Positions 10,765-23,158 are shown, counted from the stretch's first letter. The stretch: DNA of 64,000 nt from Bemisia tabaci (GCF_918797505.1 NC_092802.1:18993883-19057882), one strand, 5' to 3'. Numbers and translations: made by a program. Notes: generated by a model from the sequence alone, not told the origin.

Positions 10765-13086
10765 ACACTCAAAAAAAGCTCCGGCCGTGGAGGCCAGAAG
10801 CACCGAACCTGGAGCACGGACTGTATGTGCTATATGGCACTACCGTTCGCCTACGCGCCTGACGGCCGGGTTGCTACGTGCAGGGACGACGCGGAGTCCT
10901 ACGGACATGAAAACCGTAAGTCGCGGCCTCGAGCGGCATAGGCAGCTTGCGCTCTCGGCGCTACTTACGCGCTGGACGGCCGGAGCTCTGCGCGCCGCCG
11001 CTGTCCGCGACGTGGTGGATTTTTTCGGAACTACAGCTGAAAATTCACCTTTAAAGTACATACAAAAGAAAAACTTTCCAGCAAAATTTTAAACATTGAG
11101 TGAATTATCTTGTGTCAATTTCTGAACAAGATTTTTTTTCTTTCCTTCTTTTTAAAATAGGTATATATTTCTTTGTTGATAGTTCATAACAATTTAGTTT
11201 CAGGAAAGTAATGGATAATTCACTGTCTGAGAAAGAAAAAGAGCATATGAACGTTAGCTTGTTGATCATGTTTCAGATATCAAGAGAGATTTGAACTCCT
11301 TGGCTGATAGTTCAGCAAGTCAATTTGAGAAAAGAGATGAATCTTAGAGAAAGAAAATCAGCATATGAATGTTAGCTTATTCATCGTGTAGAGATATCAA
11401 GAGAAATTTTCAAAAACCTAACTTTAATGTTGCAAGCCTTCCTAGAAATAAATAAAGCACTGGGGAAGCACTGGAAGGAACAAATGTAGATAGATCAAAA
11501 ATTCTTGCTACCTATTTTAAATGTAGAACAGACTGCCCAAGGTATGATGAATTGCTAAAACTCATTGCAGCGAAAAATGTAAATTGAAAAATCATTTTTA
11601 TCACTTGGCAGCCCGTTCTCAATAAATGTAATTACTTTCACTCAATGAGAATTCAGCATTTGTCAAAAACAAAACCTGGTTCATCCCTCAATAAAAAATA
11701 CGAATGCAAAGTAGGAGATCACCTAAATGATTAACAAAGGAAAACCACAAGCGTAGGTCTAGGTACTTACAGATTTTTACTCCTTACGACTAGAAGAGCT
11801 TCAGGATCTTGAAAATGAGGTTGAGAATATTTCAAGGTGTAAATTCAGTAGTAAAAGTTGACAAAACTTCAAGATATAACTCTCCGCAATAACTACCGGA
11901 TGCAATTTCCACAAAATATTAGCGAAGAAATATACCACCGAAAATTGTCACACTTGTTAAAATTATAGATCTTCCCTTCAGCAAACTGAAGCGCGATTCA
12001 CACAAAATTTTACCACTATTACAGTAACACTGAGCTCCCTAGAATTGGGATATGGAATCAGAGAGATTATTCACAGCAACAACGTTCGAGCTTGCTCTCA
12101 CTATCAGATAATCTGCGCAGGATGGGATCTGTACAGTTTCCGCTATCGAACAGCTGTTCTTGTAACAGAGAGGGAAGATGTCAGAGACTGCAATACTACT
12201 CACAGTTGAAAACATCTATGAGTTAGAGATTAGATCGAAATGGAATAAAAACTGTATCCTCTTACACAGGCAGAACAAAGCAAAAGTGATGATAAAATAC
12301 AGTCAGCAATAAATGGATATTCTCGTGCCTACATTATCAGTATTTTAGTGTGGCGGTAATTTACTCTGTGGGAAGATGCGTGGCAGGTAATTGATTACTT
12401 TTCTTTAATTTAAGTTCTTTCCCTTAGTAGGGGGAAAATAAGTGAATTGCAAACGAACTTACAGGGGGAGAGGATATGAGCTCAGTGCGTAGGTACTACC
12501 AAAACTGACAATTTTCACTTAACTCTCGTCGCATTTCCGAAAGTATTTGACAAGCGTTATCACACAGAACTTTAGAATCAATCGTGCACCACACAGAATC
12601 AAGAAAATATATCGGAAACCTCCAAAATTAAACGAAAAACGAACACACGTAATGAGCAATGACCAAGCAATTTAGTGACTAGATTCTAACCTCAATAAAC
12701 AACGCTGAGTGGTGGCTCGATTGCTCCCGAATATTTTCAAGGCTGGCGGCAACTTTAAATTCACGCACTGAATAACATTGACGTAAAATATTATAATTTT
12801 CTGCGAATATACACGGAGCCGTCTCAATTTTAATCTGATGGTGACGCCATTTTCCGAAAACTGAATCTCACCTCACTGCCAACGGCCGTGGAAGCGATTG
12901 GTTCCGATCCTGAAACCCGTAACTTACGCTCGGCTCCTAGCCGGTGTTACGGCCACGAAGGCCGCTCGGGTTCCACGGGACATCGGCCGCGGCGTCCGGT
13001 ACTAGCTGGCTGACGGCGCGTTAACACCGGGATCACCAGTGTCCAGAGCAACCGGGTCACAGGGCCGTAGTTTTTTTTTTGAGTGT
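10765..13086. mobile_element. 2.3-kb DNA transposon-like element, ACACTCAAAAAA ends
   Basis: The ends ACACTCAAAAAAA and TTTTTTTTTTGAGTGT are inverted repeats of about 12 bp. AGGT precedes the left end (10761-10764) and follows the right end (13087-13090), a perfect 4-bp target duplication. The two tips (about 10775-11020 and 12920-13075) are CpG-rich, while the 1.9-kb interior is AT-rich. The tips do not pair with each other beyond the terminal repeat. No transposase was recognised. An internal duplicated segment occurs at about 11228-11295 and 11347-11410 (AGCATATGAAYGTTAGCTT). The 133-codon frame in the left tip looks like a composition effect. Superfamily unassigned. Confidence 0.72.
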
Positions 13087-13090
13087 AGGT

Positions 13091-15355
13091 TTCACTGGAG
13101 ATATACCGTGCCTCAAAAAAGAATCCTCCTTTTTGAGGTCTATATACAGATGCGGAAAAATGGGAATCGCCAGGGAATTTCATCAAATCAGGGAAAAAGT
13201 ATGACGAATTCTATAAACTAGACTGAAAATTTGACAAATCGTGTAATTTTAAATCTGGAAAAAAAAATCAGTGCGATCCCCCCCTCCCCCTCTCCTCGAT
13301 GAAACTGAGCCGGAGCCTAGTTCGGCGTTTAATGCTCTGAGTTACACTATTAGAAACGAACAGAGGACCGGCAGTTAAGTTATTTGAACGGTCGATGCAT
13401 GAAGAAAACGGCTTTACGTGTCGTCAGTTTTACCTGCAGTGAAATTAATGCCAAACATTTTTTTCAAAAGTTCTATGCGTGAAAATTTTCGAAGTGAAAA
13501 ATCAGGGAATTCCGATCGATCCGGCTATGGAAAATCTTGACATTTTTTCCCGCCAAGGAAGTAGACATTCTGAGAAAGATTCGTTATTTGCTTCATGGTG
13601 GAAAACTAAAATTAAAAGCGGGTAAGCCCTAGTACGTTTGTATTAGAGGAGCGCTGAGATGTTTTCTATGAAGGATTGTTTTTAAGTTCCCGAAGAAGAT
13701 GTAGTAGTAGTAAAATAAATGTGAGCACCGTTGAAATGAAAGAAGTCGCTCACCAAAAGTTCAACCATCGATTCTGAGGAAACTACACCATCGGTAAAAA
13801 ATAAACTACATATAAGAAAACGATTACCGTTCTCCGTGTTTTGACATTGGAAGCATTGTGTAAAGGTATCACAGATTTATTTATTCTAAATATGTTAGGC
13901 CCCTCTCCGCCATCTTGTTGAGCTGGTGTGCCATTTGAACGCATTGCCACCGGTACACTAGAATTCTAGAGGTATAGGTTGAACTCATAAGGCACTCCTT
14001 CCCGGCCGAGCGCTTAAAAGGACATGTGTGTTTCTGTCATTTGTAGTGAAGTTAATTTCAAGTATTTCCTATTTTCAGTTCTACACGTGAAAATTTTTGA
14101 TGTGAAGTCAGCAAAAACCGACCCCAAGTCGGGGAATTTTTTTTTGTCAAGTGAGTAGACATTATAAGGAGATATTTTCATTCACTCGTTGATTAAAAGT
14201 TGAAAAATTGTGAACGAACTGGCATCCAGAGTTGAATTCGACACGAAATCCTAAACGGCCCCGTCGAGGGAATGAAAAGGGAAAAAATGATTCGGATGAG
14301 AAGAGACGCGGAGAATAATTCGAGAAAATTAAGCACCTAGCTCTTTTAATGAGCTCACTTCTCGCACTTTTGTCTTTCTGACGCATTTGAATAGGTCCGC
14401 GTTGCCAAATTGAAATAAAAATGCGTGCCCTTTTGCACACTAAGCAGAGTGATAAAGCACGGTATTGCAACGTGCTCCGCGTAGAGGAAAACGGAAGAAC
14501 AAAGGAAAAACAAGGTCATTTCGCGGTTATCTGACCGTAATGGCTCACGGGAAAATCCTCATGCATTTTTGGTGGTTATGTTGACTTGTATCTCTGGGCA
14601 AGCATGAATTTCTGGCAAAAATACGTTGTTTAAGTTATCAAAATAGCAGGGTGTCAGGATTTTGAAAATTCATGGAACATTCGAAAAAATCGGGGACACG
14701 GACACAACCTGTATCGGATGAAAATATAGGTTTTTTTTGTAAGATCCACTTATTTAGTTTGGTTGCACAAAAATATCCAGATCAGCATTTTTTTCCGAGC
14801 TATCTTCGATGGCCAATTTAACTTATGCTGATATTGTTTTTGCTGCCCGTGGGAATATGTTTTGACCGTGAAAAATTGCTGGTGTCTCTCTTGCCTGAGA
14901 AAATTTTAGAAATTGTCAATATACCACATCGAGAGCTAAGGAACAATGCCACCTCACTGACAATTTTAGAAATAAAATGAGTTTGCGACTTTGCCGTGCT
15001 CTACAGTATAAAATGCACAAGCCGATGACTTCAGTTTTTTTCTAACTCTGTAGAGGAACGCTGCAAGGACGCTGTCATGTAGGGAAAAATTGCAAAAACG
15101 TCAAAATTACAGAATGGCGAAGTTTTCTCTTCGTTATGCAAAATCGTCAGTTTGCAAAAAGGTGGTACTGTTCGTTAGCCATCGTTGTGTAAAAACTAAG
15201 TAAAATACGTGCTTCACAAACGACAGGGCTAATTCTTTCGTCAATTGCTCGTCTTGGAGGTTATGTTCGCTTGTTGAGGCACGTTTTAGGTTTCGAGATA
15301 TCGAAGCGGCAGTATCGTTCCGTGATGCCACCGCTAATCGTGTCTGTATATATAT
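13091..15355. other. unique or decayed stretch; one diverged duplicated segment
   Basis: About 13420-13575 and 14030-14165 share a diverged block (AGTGAAATTAATGCCAA-like, CGTGAAAATTTT, AAGTAGACATT), so an old duplication or repeat pair is likely. No coding frame carries a recognisable domain. The reverse frames at 14162 and 15134 have no splice or start context. Confidence 0.35.
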
Positions 15356-15476
15356 CGTCGCTCCTCTGACGTAAGAGCGTATCTCAATTTTCACATGAGC
15401 CCTAGAATGCATGAGCTATTCGGAAAACAGGGCTCACGTCGAAATGTAGATACGCGCTTACGTCAGAAGAGCGACG
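15356..15476. mobile_element. family E foldback MITE
   Basis: The arms CGTCGCTCCTCTGACGTAAG and CTTACGTCAGAAGAGCGACG are inverted, with GAGCGTATCT / AGATACGCGC just inside. The loop carries paired GAGCCC / GGGCTC words. A related copy lies at 56500-56622 and a half copy near 15735-15790. Confidence 0.75.
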
Positions 15477-15734
15477 GTATGCAGTCCCATGTGTGGAAAC
15501 GACGGCTGAGAATGGTATTTTAACGGGACTTCTATTGTTTGTACATACGGGGCTACACAGGTGCATGTCTGTCAGAATGTAACTATAACAAACCATTTTC
15601 TGAATAGGTAATCGTGAAACAAGAGGGTATTTTAACAACCAACTGCCCAACACTTTCCGGCGCTGGTGCGGTCGAGACGAGGAATAAAACTTGAATAAAA
15701 ATAAAAGAGTGAATAAATTGTCGCGACAGGTCAT

Positions 15735-15790
15735 CGCTCCTCTAACGCAAGGACGTATCCGGTGTTTATGATGAGCCTCGATGCCCTTGT
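15735..15790 (+). mobile_element. family E half copy
   Basis: CATCGCTCCTCTAACGCAAG, then GACGTATCC and ATGAGCC follow the left arm of 15356-15476. There is no right arm. Confidence 0.5.
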
Positions 15791-16470
15791 AATTCTCCGC
15801 ACTCGGGGGCCCAAGTGGATAGGAAGATACGTGTTTTACGGCAAAAGAGGGACAAAGCGCGGGATAGTGTAAACAGGTGCTTCCACGCCCTGTGCCGCGG
15901 TTCTGGAGCCCTTAACAACCGCATTATTGGAGAGGCACACAGTGGAGAGAGCCAATGACGGACGAAATGTAGACACTTCCGAAGCTTGTCACTCTGTCGA
16001 TCAAAATTTTGAGGTTTTAAAGTGGTTTTATCTGTTTTCTCCGAAAATTGTCCTCCCAAAATCCCCGAAACTTTGAAATTTTACGAAAAAAACATCAAAA
16101 TTGGCATCAAAACTAATGTCTGACCTCTCTCAATGGGTTGTTCCACTGTGCGACGGAGCTCTGAAACCGAATCGTTAGACGCCTTTATTGGCCCCGGCCG
16201 GTGCTCAGCGGTTGGTTGATGAGATAGAAGGGGTACTAGCCCCCGACGGTCCTGGGGGGGGGGGGGGGGAGTTGTTTCGGCGTGGTCGGGTGGGTGGCTA
16301 TTCGGGTAACTTTGGCAAGTTATGGAGTTCCGACACGGCGTCCTTTTCCGGGAAGCAAGGTTCGTGGAGGTTCATGTTGTTTCCTTTTCTGCCGTAGGAG
16401 GGATAGCACTGTATGAATATTCTAACTTCGCCAAATTTTGTAGACTCTCAGGCGGAAAACGTCATTTCAT

Positions 16471-16522
<52 letters not shown>

Positions 16523-17374
16523 GACTCAAACCATTTGATTTCTTATAGGAAATCATTCCATCTTCTACTTTCTTACATTGCAATTTATATCCATAATTTA
16601 ACCGAATTTTATTGTATTATTTCAAGAAAATAAAATGAAATTTTCAGTTGAAAATGCCCAACGGTTTTTGTTGTAAAAGTTTGATCAGCGAGTGGAAATT
16701 TCACAAGGTTGAAATATAGTTACCTTCCCCTTGTCTTGTAAACGACAGATTCTCCTGATAAAATACGATTTTTTTTTTAATATTTCTTTTCGAGATGATT
16801 AGAAATTGTAGTATTGAAATTTCACATGAACCGTCTATGTTATTCCTCCAAAACGAATCCTCTATCGGATGAAAACCTGGTAGTACATATTTGAATGTTA
16901 AAATGTCTAAAACAGACCTTTTTTATCTCAGACACATCATTGACCTAGACCGCTGTGCAAATGCACCCGAGTATTTAATGTACTTAGTTTCAAACTTCGT
17001 ATGTTCGCAACATTAGAATCCATCCGGCGTTCATCCAGGACGGAGTACTTGAGTTAAGTGAGGGACCAATCATAATTTCTTCGGAGAATTACAATCGCGA
17101 TAGAAATTACCCACCGCAGATGGAATTTCGACGCGACGTGTGAATCAGCTAGTGCGAGCGCGCGGCTAGAACGCCTTCAATAATTCGTGATACTCAAGAC
17201 CTACACCAGTGGTCGAATAGTTGCGTGCACCAGATCGCTCAATTTCCGTACTCCTCTCCGAGAAAAAAAGATTGTATTTTTAGGGGTAGATTTCATACTT
17301 TTAAGACGTGCTGAAAGCTCATCACTAAATAGAAATTTTCTTCAGATAATATTTTGATTTTGAGCGTTGTTTCT

Positions 17375-17414
<40 letters not shown>

Positions 17415-17679
17415 AAATCCGTTCAGATGAAAGTTAAAATCAGTTTCATTGAGTTTAGGCAACGTTTTTTTGTTATCATTTGTTTTTTAACTTAAAATTA
17501 ACAATGCCAAAACGTCGCTTTTGTGACTAAAAAAAAAACTGGTGTCGAGTTAAATCTGCACGGATTTCAGTAAGATAATAAAAAAAAACATTAAACAAAT
17601 TAGTAAGGAAAATAAAAAAAAATTCAACAAGAAACGGTGCTATAATAAGTCAAGAAACATCCCAAGAAAAATATCTCAG
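15791..17679. other. intergenic stretch with long homopolymers, no gene seen
   Basis: It holds a G run near 16253-16270, an A run of about 52 bases at 16469-16520 and a T run of about 35 bases at 17378-17412. The glycine- and lysine-rich frames here follow from these runs. No repeat family or gene was recognised otherwise. Confidence 0.5.
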
Positions 17680-18060
17680 TGATCAGTTTTGCGCGGTCTT
17701 ACGTTTCAGCAGTCTATTTTACCCGTATCTCTTGTGTGCGACCGACTCGAACCATTCATTCAATCGCAACTGCACTCTTTCGAATGAGCCAGTCACGTCT
17801 GACGACATTACAGAGATTTTCGTCGGTGGAGATTCGCTATAGCGAGCGTTCACTTCGAGGTCGAGAAAACGGGAGCGAGCGCGAATCAATTTTCAAGTAC
17901 AACCCGAACCGCCGAGGACAAACAGTCGTAACACGGCTCAGTTAGAAATGCAGTTAGGTCGCTTCGTCTGGTCAGCGCAGCGCAGCGCAGCGGAGACGGA
18001 AAATACGAAACATCCACCCTCGGCGAGTTGGACCGTTAGCGTTTAGCAGCGTCGCCAATT
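17680..18060 (+). promoter_or_regulatory. possible promoter / untranslated first exon
   Basis: This stretch is single-copy in the window, richer in CG dinucleotides than its AT-rich upstream flank, and contains an arthropod-style initiator match (TCAGTT at 17685). A purine-rich GCGAGCG-type segment and a GCAGCGCAGCGCAGCG run follow. No ATG-initiated conserved frame and no clear downstream donor are present. It could equally be ordinary GC-richer spacer. Confidence 0.2.
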
Positions 18061-18130
18061 TGAGACAAAAATGAGAAATCCCGAAACTGAAAAATGTTCA
18101 AGGTACTAAGGTCTACTTCATAGTTGTTCC

Positions 18131-18552
18131 TTAAGGTGATTCGATGGAGGCCATTTTTGTGTCAAAGCGACGTGCGATATATCCCATCAATTATCTCCAT
18201 AATTTCAGCTACTTGTAATTTGCTTAAAATTTTGAGATCGCACATCTGTTGTCATAAGACTAAAGAACTCATGTACTCAATTCGACAAATAAATTCAACG
18301 TAAAAAAGGCGTTGTTTTTTTAGAGGAAAAATATAGCTTTTTGATACTGATATCGAAAGTGCACTCGAATGCGATATTTTCCCTCTAAAAAACCACGCCT
18401 TTATTACGTTGAATTTCTTCAGGCTCATGACAATATAAGTACGATCTCAAAATTCTAAAAAAATGACAAGTAGCTGAAATTATGGAGCTAATCGATGCGA
18501 TATATCGCACGTCGCTCTGACACAAAAAACGGCCTCCATCGAATCACCTTAA
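18131..18552. mobile_element. family F MITE, complete (TTAA target)
   Basis: TTAA at 18131-18134 and 18549-18552 flanks the ends GGTGATTCGATGGAGGCC and GGCCTCCATCGAATCACC. The whole element is one imperfect palindrome with a centre near 18340; the middle carries GGCGTTGTTTTTTTAG / CTAAAAAACCACGCC arms. TTAA duplication is typical of piggyBac (and Kolobok) elements. There is no coding sequence, so it is non-autonomous. Confidence 0.88.
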
Positions 18553-18584
18553 ACAGCTCTTTAGGAGGATTCAGGGTTGCCACA

Positions 18585-18745
18585 GTCAGGAAATACCGGA
18601 AAAATCATAAAATGTCAGGGGAAATTACAAAAATGTAAGGGAAAAAGTGTCAAATCACCATCATTTTTTTTCTTAGAATGGGTTTGACGTTTCGAACAAC
18701 TTTTGCCTGAAAACTATTTCAAATTATGTCTTTTTAAGTATCTGG
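18585..18745. repeat. dispersed repeat L
   Basis: It contains AATGGGTTTGACGTTTCGAA and TTTTGCCTGAAAACTATTTC, as in 3067-3290 and 55965-56240. Confidence 0.6.
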
Positions 18746-19345
18746 CGTGTCCTCCATTGTGAGGAAATTTCTAGAGCGTAAGACTCTTTTATAGGACATA
18801 GTACAGGAGGGAATAACTCAATTATAATGTAAATAGTAAATAGGACTCATTAATTAGAATGTAACAAATAGGCCTTCCGGGTTATGACCTGTCCATCATG
18901 ATTCCTCCTTGTCAGAAAACCAATAAATTCTGTGGCAACCCTGTAATATTTTAAATCGTGATTAAGTAACTAAGTGTAATTAAGGGGCAGGAAAAGTATC
19001 TACCATCAGTAAAAACCGAAAATACCGGGGATCAGGTTTTTATGGAGCAGCGCGTTACATGCGCGGGAAAAAGTTCAAAATCTTTGATGAAGTAACGGCA
19101 TTTTTGCTCGACACGGCAGTTCTGGCGTCAGAATTTTCTTACCTCTTAAAACTTTCGAGGGGGAAAAAATAAATACAAAAAATTGTTGTAAGCCATTAAT
19201 GAAGAGAAAGTTAGCCAATGAAACAAGGGAAAATCCGAAAGCTCTGCAAAGCGGCAACAGTTCCGCCGATTTTTCTTCGCACCTCCCGACCGATGTCTCA
19301 ACTTTTTTCCGCTGCAAGTTTTCCACCGCTCCCCTCCCGGCCATT
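18746..19345. other. intergenic stretch, no gene seen
   Basis: No repeat family was recognised. The overlapping reverse frames at 19075-19392 run into a family A end and show no domain. Confidence 0.35.
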
Positions 19346-19597
19346 CCGCCGTGCCAAGGAAATACGCCGTATGAACATTCAAGAGTTGCCAAATTTCCTC
19401 CGATAAAATGTTTATTTTTAAGGATTGTTATGAATATTCTTCCTTTAAATTTTCAAAATCTCCAGGTGAGATTCAAACAGAATAATCTGAAATGTTGGGA
19501 GGAAAATATTCATAAATTTACCAAGAAATTCGCGGTTTATCTAAGGTAATTTGGCAACGTCTGAGGGTTCATACGGCGTTTTCCCTTAGCACGGAAG
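19346..19597. mobile_element. family A foldback MITE
   Basis: 252 bp, with ends CCGCCGTGCCAAGG and CCCTTAGCACGGAAG. The flanks CATT and TATT match at 3 of 4 positions, consistent with a 4-bp target duplication that has mutated once. Confidence 0.85.
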
Positions 19598-19720
19598 TAT
19601 TCTCGCTGCAGCGAGAGTGCTTGATGAAAGTTTCCATGAGCTCTTAGAAAGTTTTTCCCCGTGAAGAGTTGGAAGAACGCGCAGCTTTTTAGCTCCTCCG
19701 TGAACTTAATTGAGTTGGTG

Positions 19721-19835
19721 TGACAAGATGATTTCGCCAGAGGCGTAGTATGTACTACCATCCCGCAGTGGCGATTTCAGAAGTTGGCAGCATTGAGACT
19801 CCTTTATTTAAATCCATTAAAGATATCGATTATAA
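19721..19835 (+). repeat. direct repeat, left copy
   Basis: About 115 bp starting GTGACAAGATGATTTCGCCA recurs nearly identically at 20257-20372. Block B (19853-20090) lies between the two copies. Confidence 0.8.
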
Positions 19836-19852
19836 CTAAGATAATAAACGAA

Positions 19853-20090
19853 CCATCTGATTGGGCTACCTCCGCTGCTGTGGGTCAGGCGCAGCATGCA
19901 ACTATTTTAACTCCATGGATGTGCGTGAAGTATCCAAGAAAGTGAAGGCGTTTTGATGATCGACGCGCAGTTTCGGACTTTTTTCGAACTCGTGGCTGGT
20001 TAAATAGATCACTTTTTCACATGAATGAACTTTATAACCGCTTTTCAGATGTCTTTAGGCAGAATTGGGCCTGTTACAAACTTCAGTTAG
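19853..20090 (+). repeat. block B without an attached A
   Basis: It begins ATAAACGAACCATCTGATTG and continues with the standard B words up to ATCTTTAGGCAGAATTGGGC-like text. It is the only B copy here not joined to an A element. Confidence 0.7.
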
Positions 20091-20256
20091 AGAAAAAAGA
20101 AGAAATGTTACTTAAATCGCCAACAAATCAAGATGAACGCAATGGGGAAGTCTGGAATACAAACCTAAGCCTAATCCTACTATTGCTTGCACTTGCAATC
20201 GATTGTTTTACATACTATAAAATGGGGGGTACATTGGTGTTGCCAACTCGGAAGTG

Positions 20257-20372
20257 ACAAGATGATTTCGCCAGAGGCGTAGTATGTACTACCATCCCGC
20301 AGTGACGATTTCACAAGTTGGCAGCATTGAGACTCCTTCATTTAAATCCATTAAGGATATCGATTACAAATG
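20257..20372 (+). repeat. direct repeat, right copy
   Basis: Differs from 19721-19835 at only a few positions over about 115 bp. See the left copy. Confidence 0.8.
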
Positions 20373-20957
20373 AGGTGGACCTGCTCATTTGGAATCGATG
20401 TTTTCACATACTATTAAATGGGGTTAAAATGGTGTTGCAACTCAGTAAAATTTACATTGGCGGATCGAGCAAATTGGGAACATTGTCTTTTCTTCATTTA
20501 AACCTTAGAAATGTGTCGATTCTTGGAGGGACCAGGTGCTTCGAAAAGAATCAATTTTTAGCATAGGTTCAAATGGAGGAAATCCGATGTTGCCAAATTG
20601 CTGGATCACCCTCTGAGAATTTATCGCCACCATCGTCCCAAGAGACAGGGACAAATGTACGTTCGAGACTTCGCACTGCTTTCGCCCTCATTAGGTAACA
20701 GTTCATTTTGGAAGAATCACTTTTTGTATAAAAGAGCTCAAAAATTACGATGTGTGCTCATCGTAATTTTTTTGAGCAAGTCTGAAAAACACTCCCAACC
20801 TCACAATCGTTGCACGGAGCAATTTAATTTTGTTCAAGAGAACGTTTGTGCAGATTTTTTTGACATTTTGAAGAGATTTGCTTCGAAATATACAGAAAAT
20901 CCACTAACATTGGCCAAAGAAATCCGCACAACCGTTACGTGAACAATTAAATTGCTC
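20373..20957. other. intergenic stretch, no gene seen
   Basis: A small hairpin pairs CAAAAATTACGATG with CATCGTAATTTTTTTG at 20739-20775. The 114-codon frame at 20598-20942 has no recognisable domain. Confidence 0.35.
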
Positions 20958-21510
20958 AATGGACCTCTAGACAAGGTACGAATTTCAGCATTCTGATACA
21001 TATTTCCTCATCAAAATTTCACGTAAAACACGATGCGCACAACAAAAATTACCGAAATCGACTCCTTTCAAAGATATTTACTGATTCTTGTGCGTGAATA
21101 CAAACCACCCGCTCATGAAAACTCAATGCTCTACGTGATTCACATCGCGCGCTTAAAGTTATCATGAACGTCTCTGCGATAAAAAATCTGGCAACCTCAA
21201 CCTTGACACTTTGGCTCAGCTATAGCAAATTACTTATAGTTTGAAAAACACATGGTGGGAAATAAACATTGCTTGATTGAGAAGCTTGCTGAAACCGTTG
21301 TAGTGGGTGATTTGACTCACGTACAGCTTTAAGTTTCTTGTGAGCGGGTAGTTCAAATTTCTCGTAACCAATGTGAAATAAAAATGTTAATATCTCCGTT
21401 AGGAGTTGGTTTCAGTAATTTTCGTTGCGCGAATCGTGTTTTACGTGAAATCCTGGTTAAGATACAAGTATCAGAATGCTTATATTCGTACCTTGTCTAG
21501 TTGTTCATTA
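20958..21510. mobile_element. family M element, complete
   Basis: The left end TGGACCTCTAGACAAGGTAC and the right end GTACCTTGTCTAGTTGTTCA are inverted. The arms extend for hundreds of bases (ATTTCACGTAAAACACGAT / ATCGTGTTTTACGTGAAAT), so the element is a long foldback of about 553 bp. A second complete copy sits inside a family A element at 62053-62600. Confidence 0.8.
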
Positions 21511-22462
21511 AATTTGACAATAGCTGACGTGGGTTGGTTCCTCTCTGCTTAACGCAGTCCATTTAGCACTTTGCTTCATCCGATCTAATTCGTCAGATTG
21601 TTACCAGGGGGTCTCTTACAAATATACACTCTGCATTGACCCAATTTTCGTAGCAAATTCGGCAACACCGGCGAACGGGGGCGTTCGCGAGCGAATCGCT
21701 CGAGGAGGCGCGAATCCCGGCGGGCGACACTGTGCGGTTTGTTTCCTTTTTATCCGGTTTCCGGTTTCTGAGTCGGGTGCGAAGTTTCCCGCGACGACGC
21801 GACGCGGCGCGGCGGCCCGAATGAATTTCCAGCGGCGAAGACATACGCTCGACCTGTTGATGGCCTTTTATTTATGGCACACCGCTCACCAATCTGTTTT
21901 TATCGCGATTGCTTCTCCATTTGCGTGGTCGCATAGGCGGTTCCTGGGGAGGGGTGGGGGAGCGTGGTGGGAGGGGTGCGAGGGGGAGGGAGGTGGAAGA
22001 GGGGGGAGGCATAGGCCCAAATAAGGAACGGGGGAGGAAAGGAGGGAAGAGTGGAAGAAAGAGAAAGAGATAAGAAGAAGGTAAGACGCGCTCATGCATA
22101 TTTGGTATTTATTCATGATGAAATTTTTTGAAACTGCATATTTGATGCTTTAAAATTCCGGGTTTTTCTGCGCCCCCCCCCCTCCCCTTCGATTGATAGG
22201 ACGAAGAAAAAAATAATCTCCTCCCATTTGAGATGTGCCTCCGCTTATGCTGGGTTGGAATTGAGAGGTTTTGAAGGCGCATTAGTACAGTTTTTTTTTA
22301 AAAAAATTGAGATATTAATGATTTTACGGTTTAAGAAGCTGAGAGTATGGCAATTCAAACGCTTTCAACTTATTTAAATTATCTTCATTAGCTTGAAAGA
22401 TATGATACATATTAACTTACTTTACGAATACCCCTCGTACTATGCGGCACCAATGCCAAGGC
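21511..22462. other. CpG-rich block (21660-21830) and purine-rich tract, no gene seen
   Basis: 21660-21830 is CpG-rich (CGACGCGACGCGGCGCGG). 21950-22080 is strongly G/A-rich. A C run lies at 22172-22180. This could be a CpG-rich promoter, but no exon was recognised. The frames here on both strands are composition shadows. Confidence 0.35.
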
Positions 22463-22612
22463 GTTAATGATCGACTATTGATATTTCCCCATTTGAAGCT
22501 GTGGTAAACTATCGATTATTAAGGTGTTCGTTGCGAACACCCTGTTTATCGATCCTCTTCCATTGGTTTAAATGGCAGATCAATCGATGAATCGCAAAGC
22601 ACGCCACCGCGC
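22463..22612. mobile_element. family H (hAT-type) MITE, damaged ends
   Basis: The interior GGTGTTCGTTGCGAACACC and AATGGCAGATCAATCGATGA match other H copies. The right end, ACGCCACCGCG, is altered relative to CACGCCACTG, and the left end is diverged. Confidence 0.7.
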
Positions 22613-22786
22613 CAAACGACTGAGAATTGGCAAACGGAGCGCGAAAATGTCCTCACGAGACCCCGACTCTATTTTTCTAATATCAAGGGGTTCCCCCCCC
22701 CCCCCTTTGGGTCCCTCCGGCGAGCTTCAATGGACTGTTCATCGGACGAAAAAACAAGCTCGAGGAACTACGTCTTCGTTTCGCTG

Positions 22787-22950
22787 CAGTGGCGTGGCGT
22801 GAAAGCTCGATTATCGATATTCCCCCATTTGAAGCTATGGTAAGGAATCGATTATTAAGATGTTCGTTGCGAACACCCTGTTTATCGATCCTTATCCATA
22901 GGTTTAAACGGCAAATCAATCGATTTATTGAAAAGCGCGCCACGCCACTG
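22787..22950. mobile_element. family H (hAT-type) MITE with 8-bp target duplication
   Basis: The ends are CAGTGGCGTGGCGTG and GCGCGCCACGCCACTG. TTTCGCTG lies immediately left (22779-22786) and immediately right (22951-22958), a perfect 8-bp duplication. CAG-type ends with 8-bp duplications are the hallmark of hAT transposons. The 164-bp palindromic element has no gene. Confidence 0.93.
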
Positions 22951-23158
22951 TTTCGCTGGGAAACGTCTCACTTACGAGGGACAAATCGAGACGTAAATTG
23001 GAGGAAAAGAGGAGTTTTGGAGATGGCTGGAACCTCTCCGTTCCCCCCTCCTCCTCCCCCTCCCCGCGGTCCCTTCGGATGTGTTCCCGTGCTCCGTGAC
23101 CCTGCAAACAGAGAGGGAATCTGAGACTGAATGAGCCGACGTGGAGGAAGATAAATAA
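22951..23158. other. short intergenic stretch
   Basis: It contains a C/T-rich run (23040-23065). Nothing else was recognised. Confidence 0.4.

Noticed and set aside
10691..11092. 133-codon frame in a GC-rich tip
   Set aside because: It starts outside the 2.3-kb element, crosses its terminal repeat, and is open because of GC-rich composition; both strands are open.
16188..16633. Glycine- and lysine-rich frames
   Set aside because: They are translations of a G run and a 52-base A run.
20021..20257. 78-codon frame with a hydrophobic C-terminus
   Set aside because: Its first part is block B, which is repeated elsewhere without an open frame.
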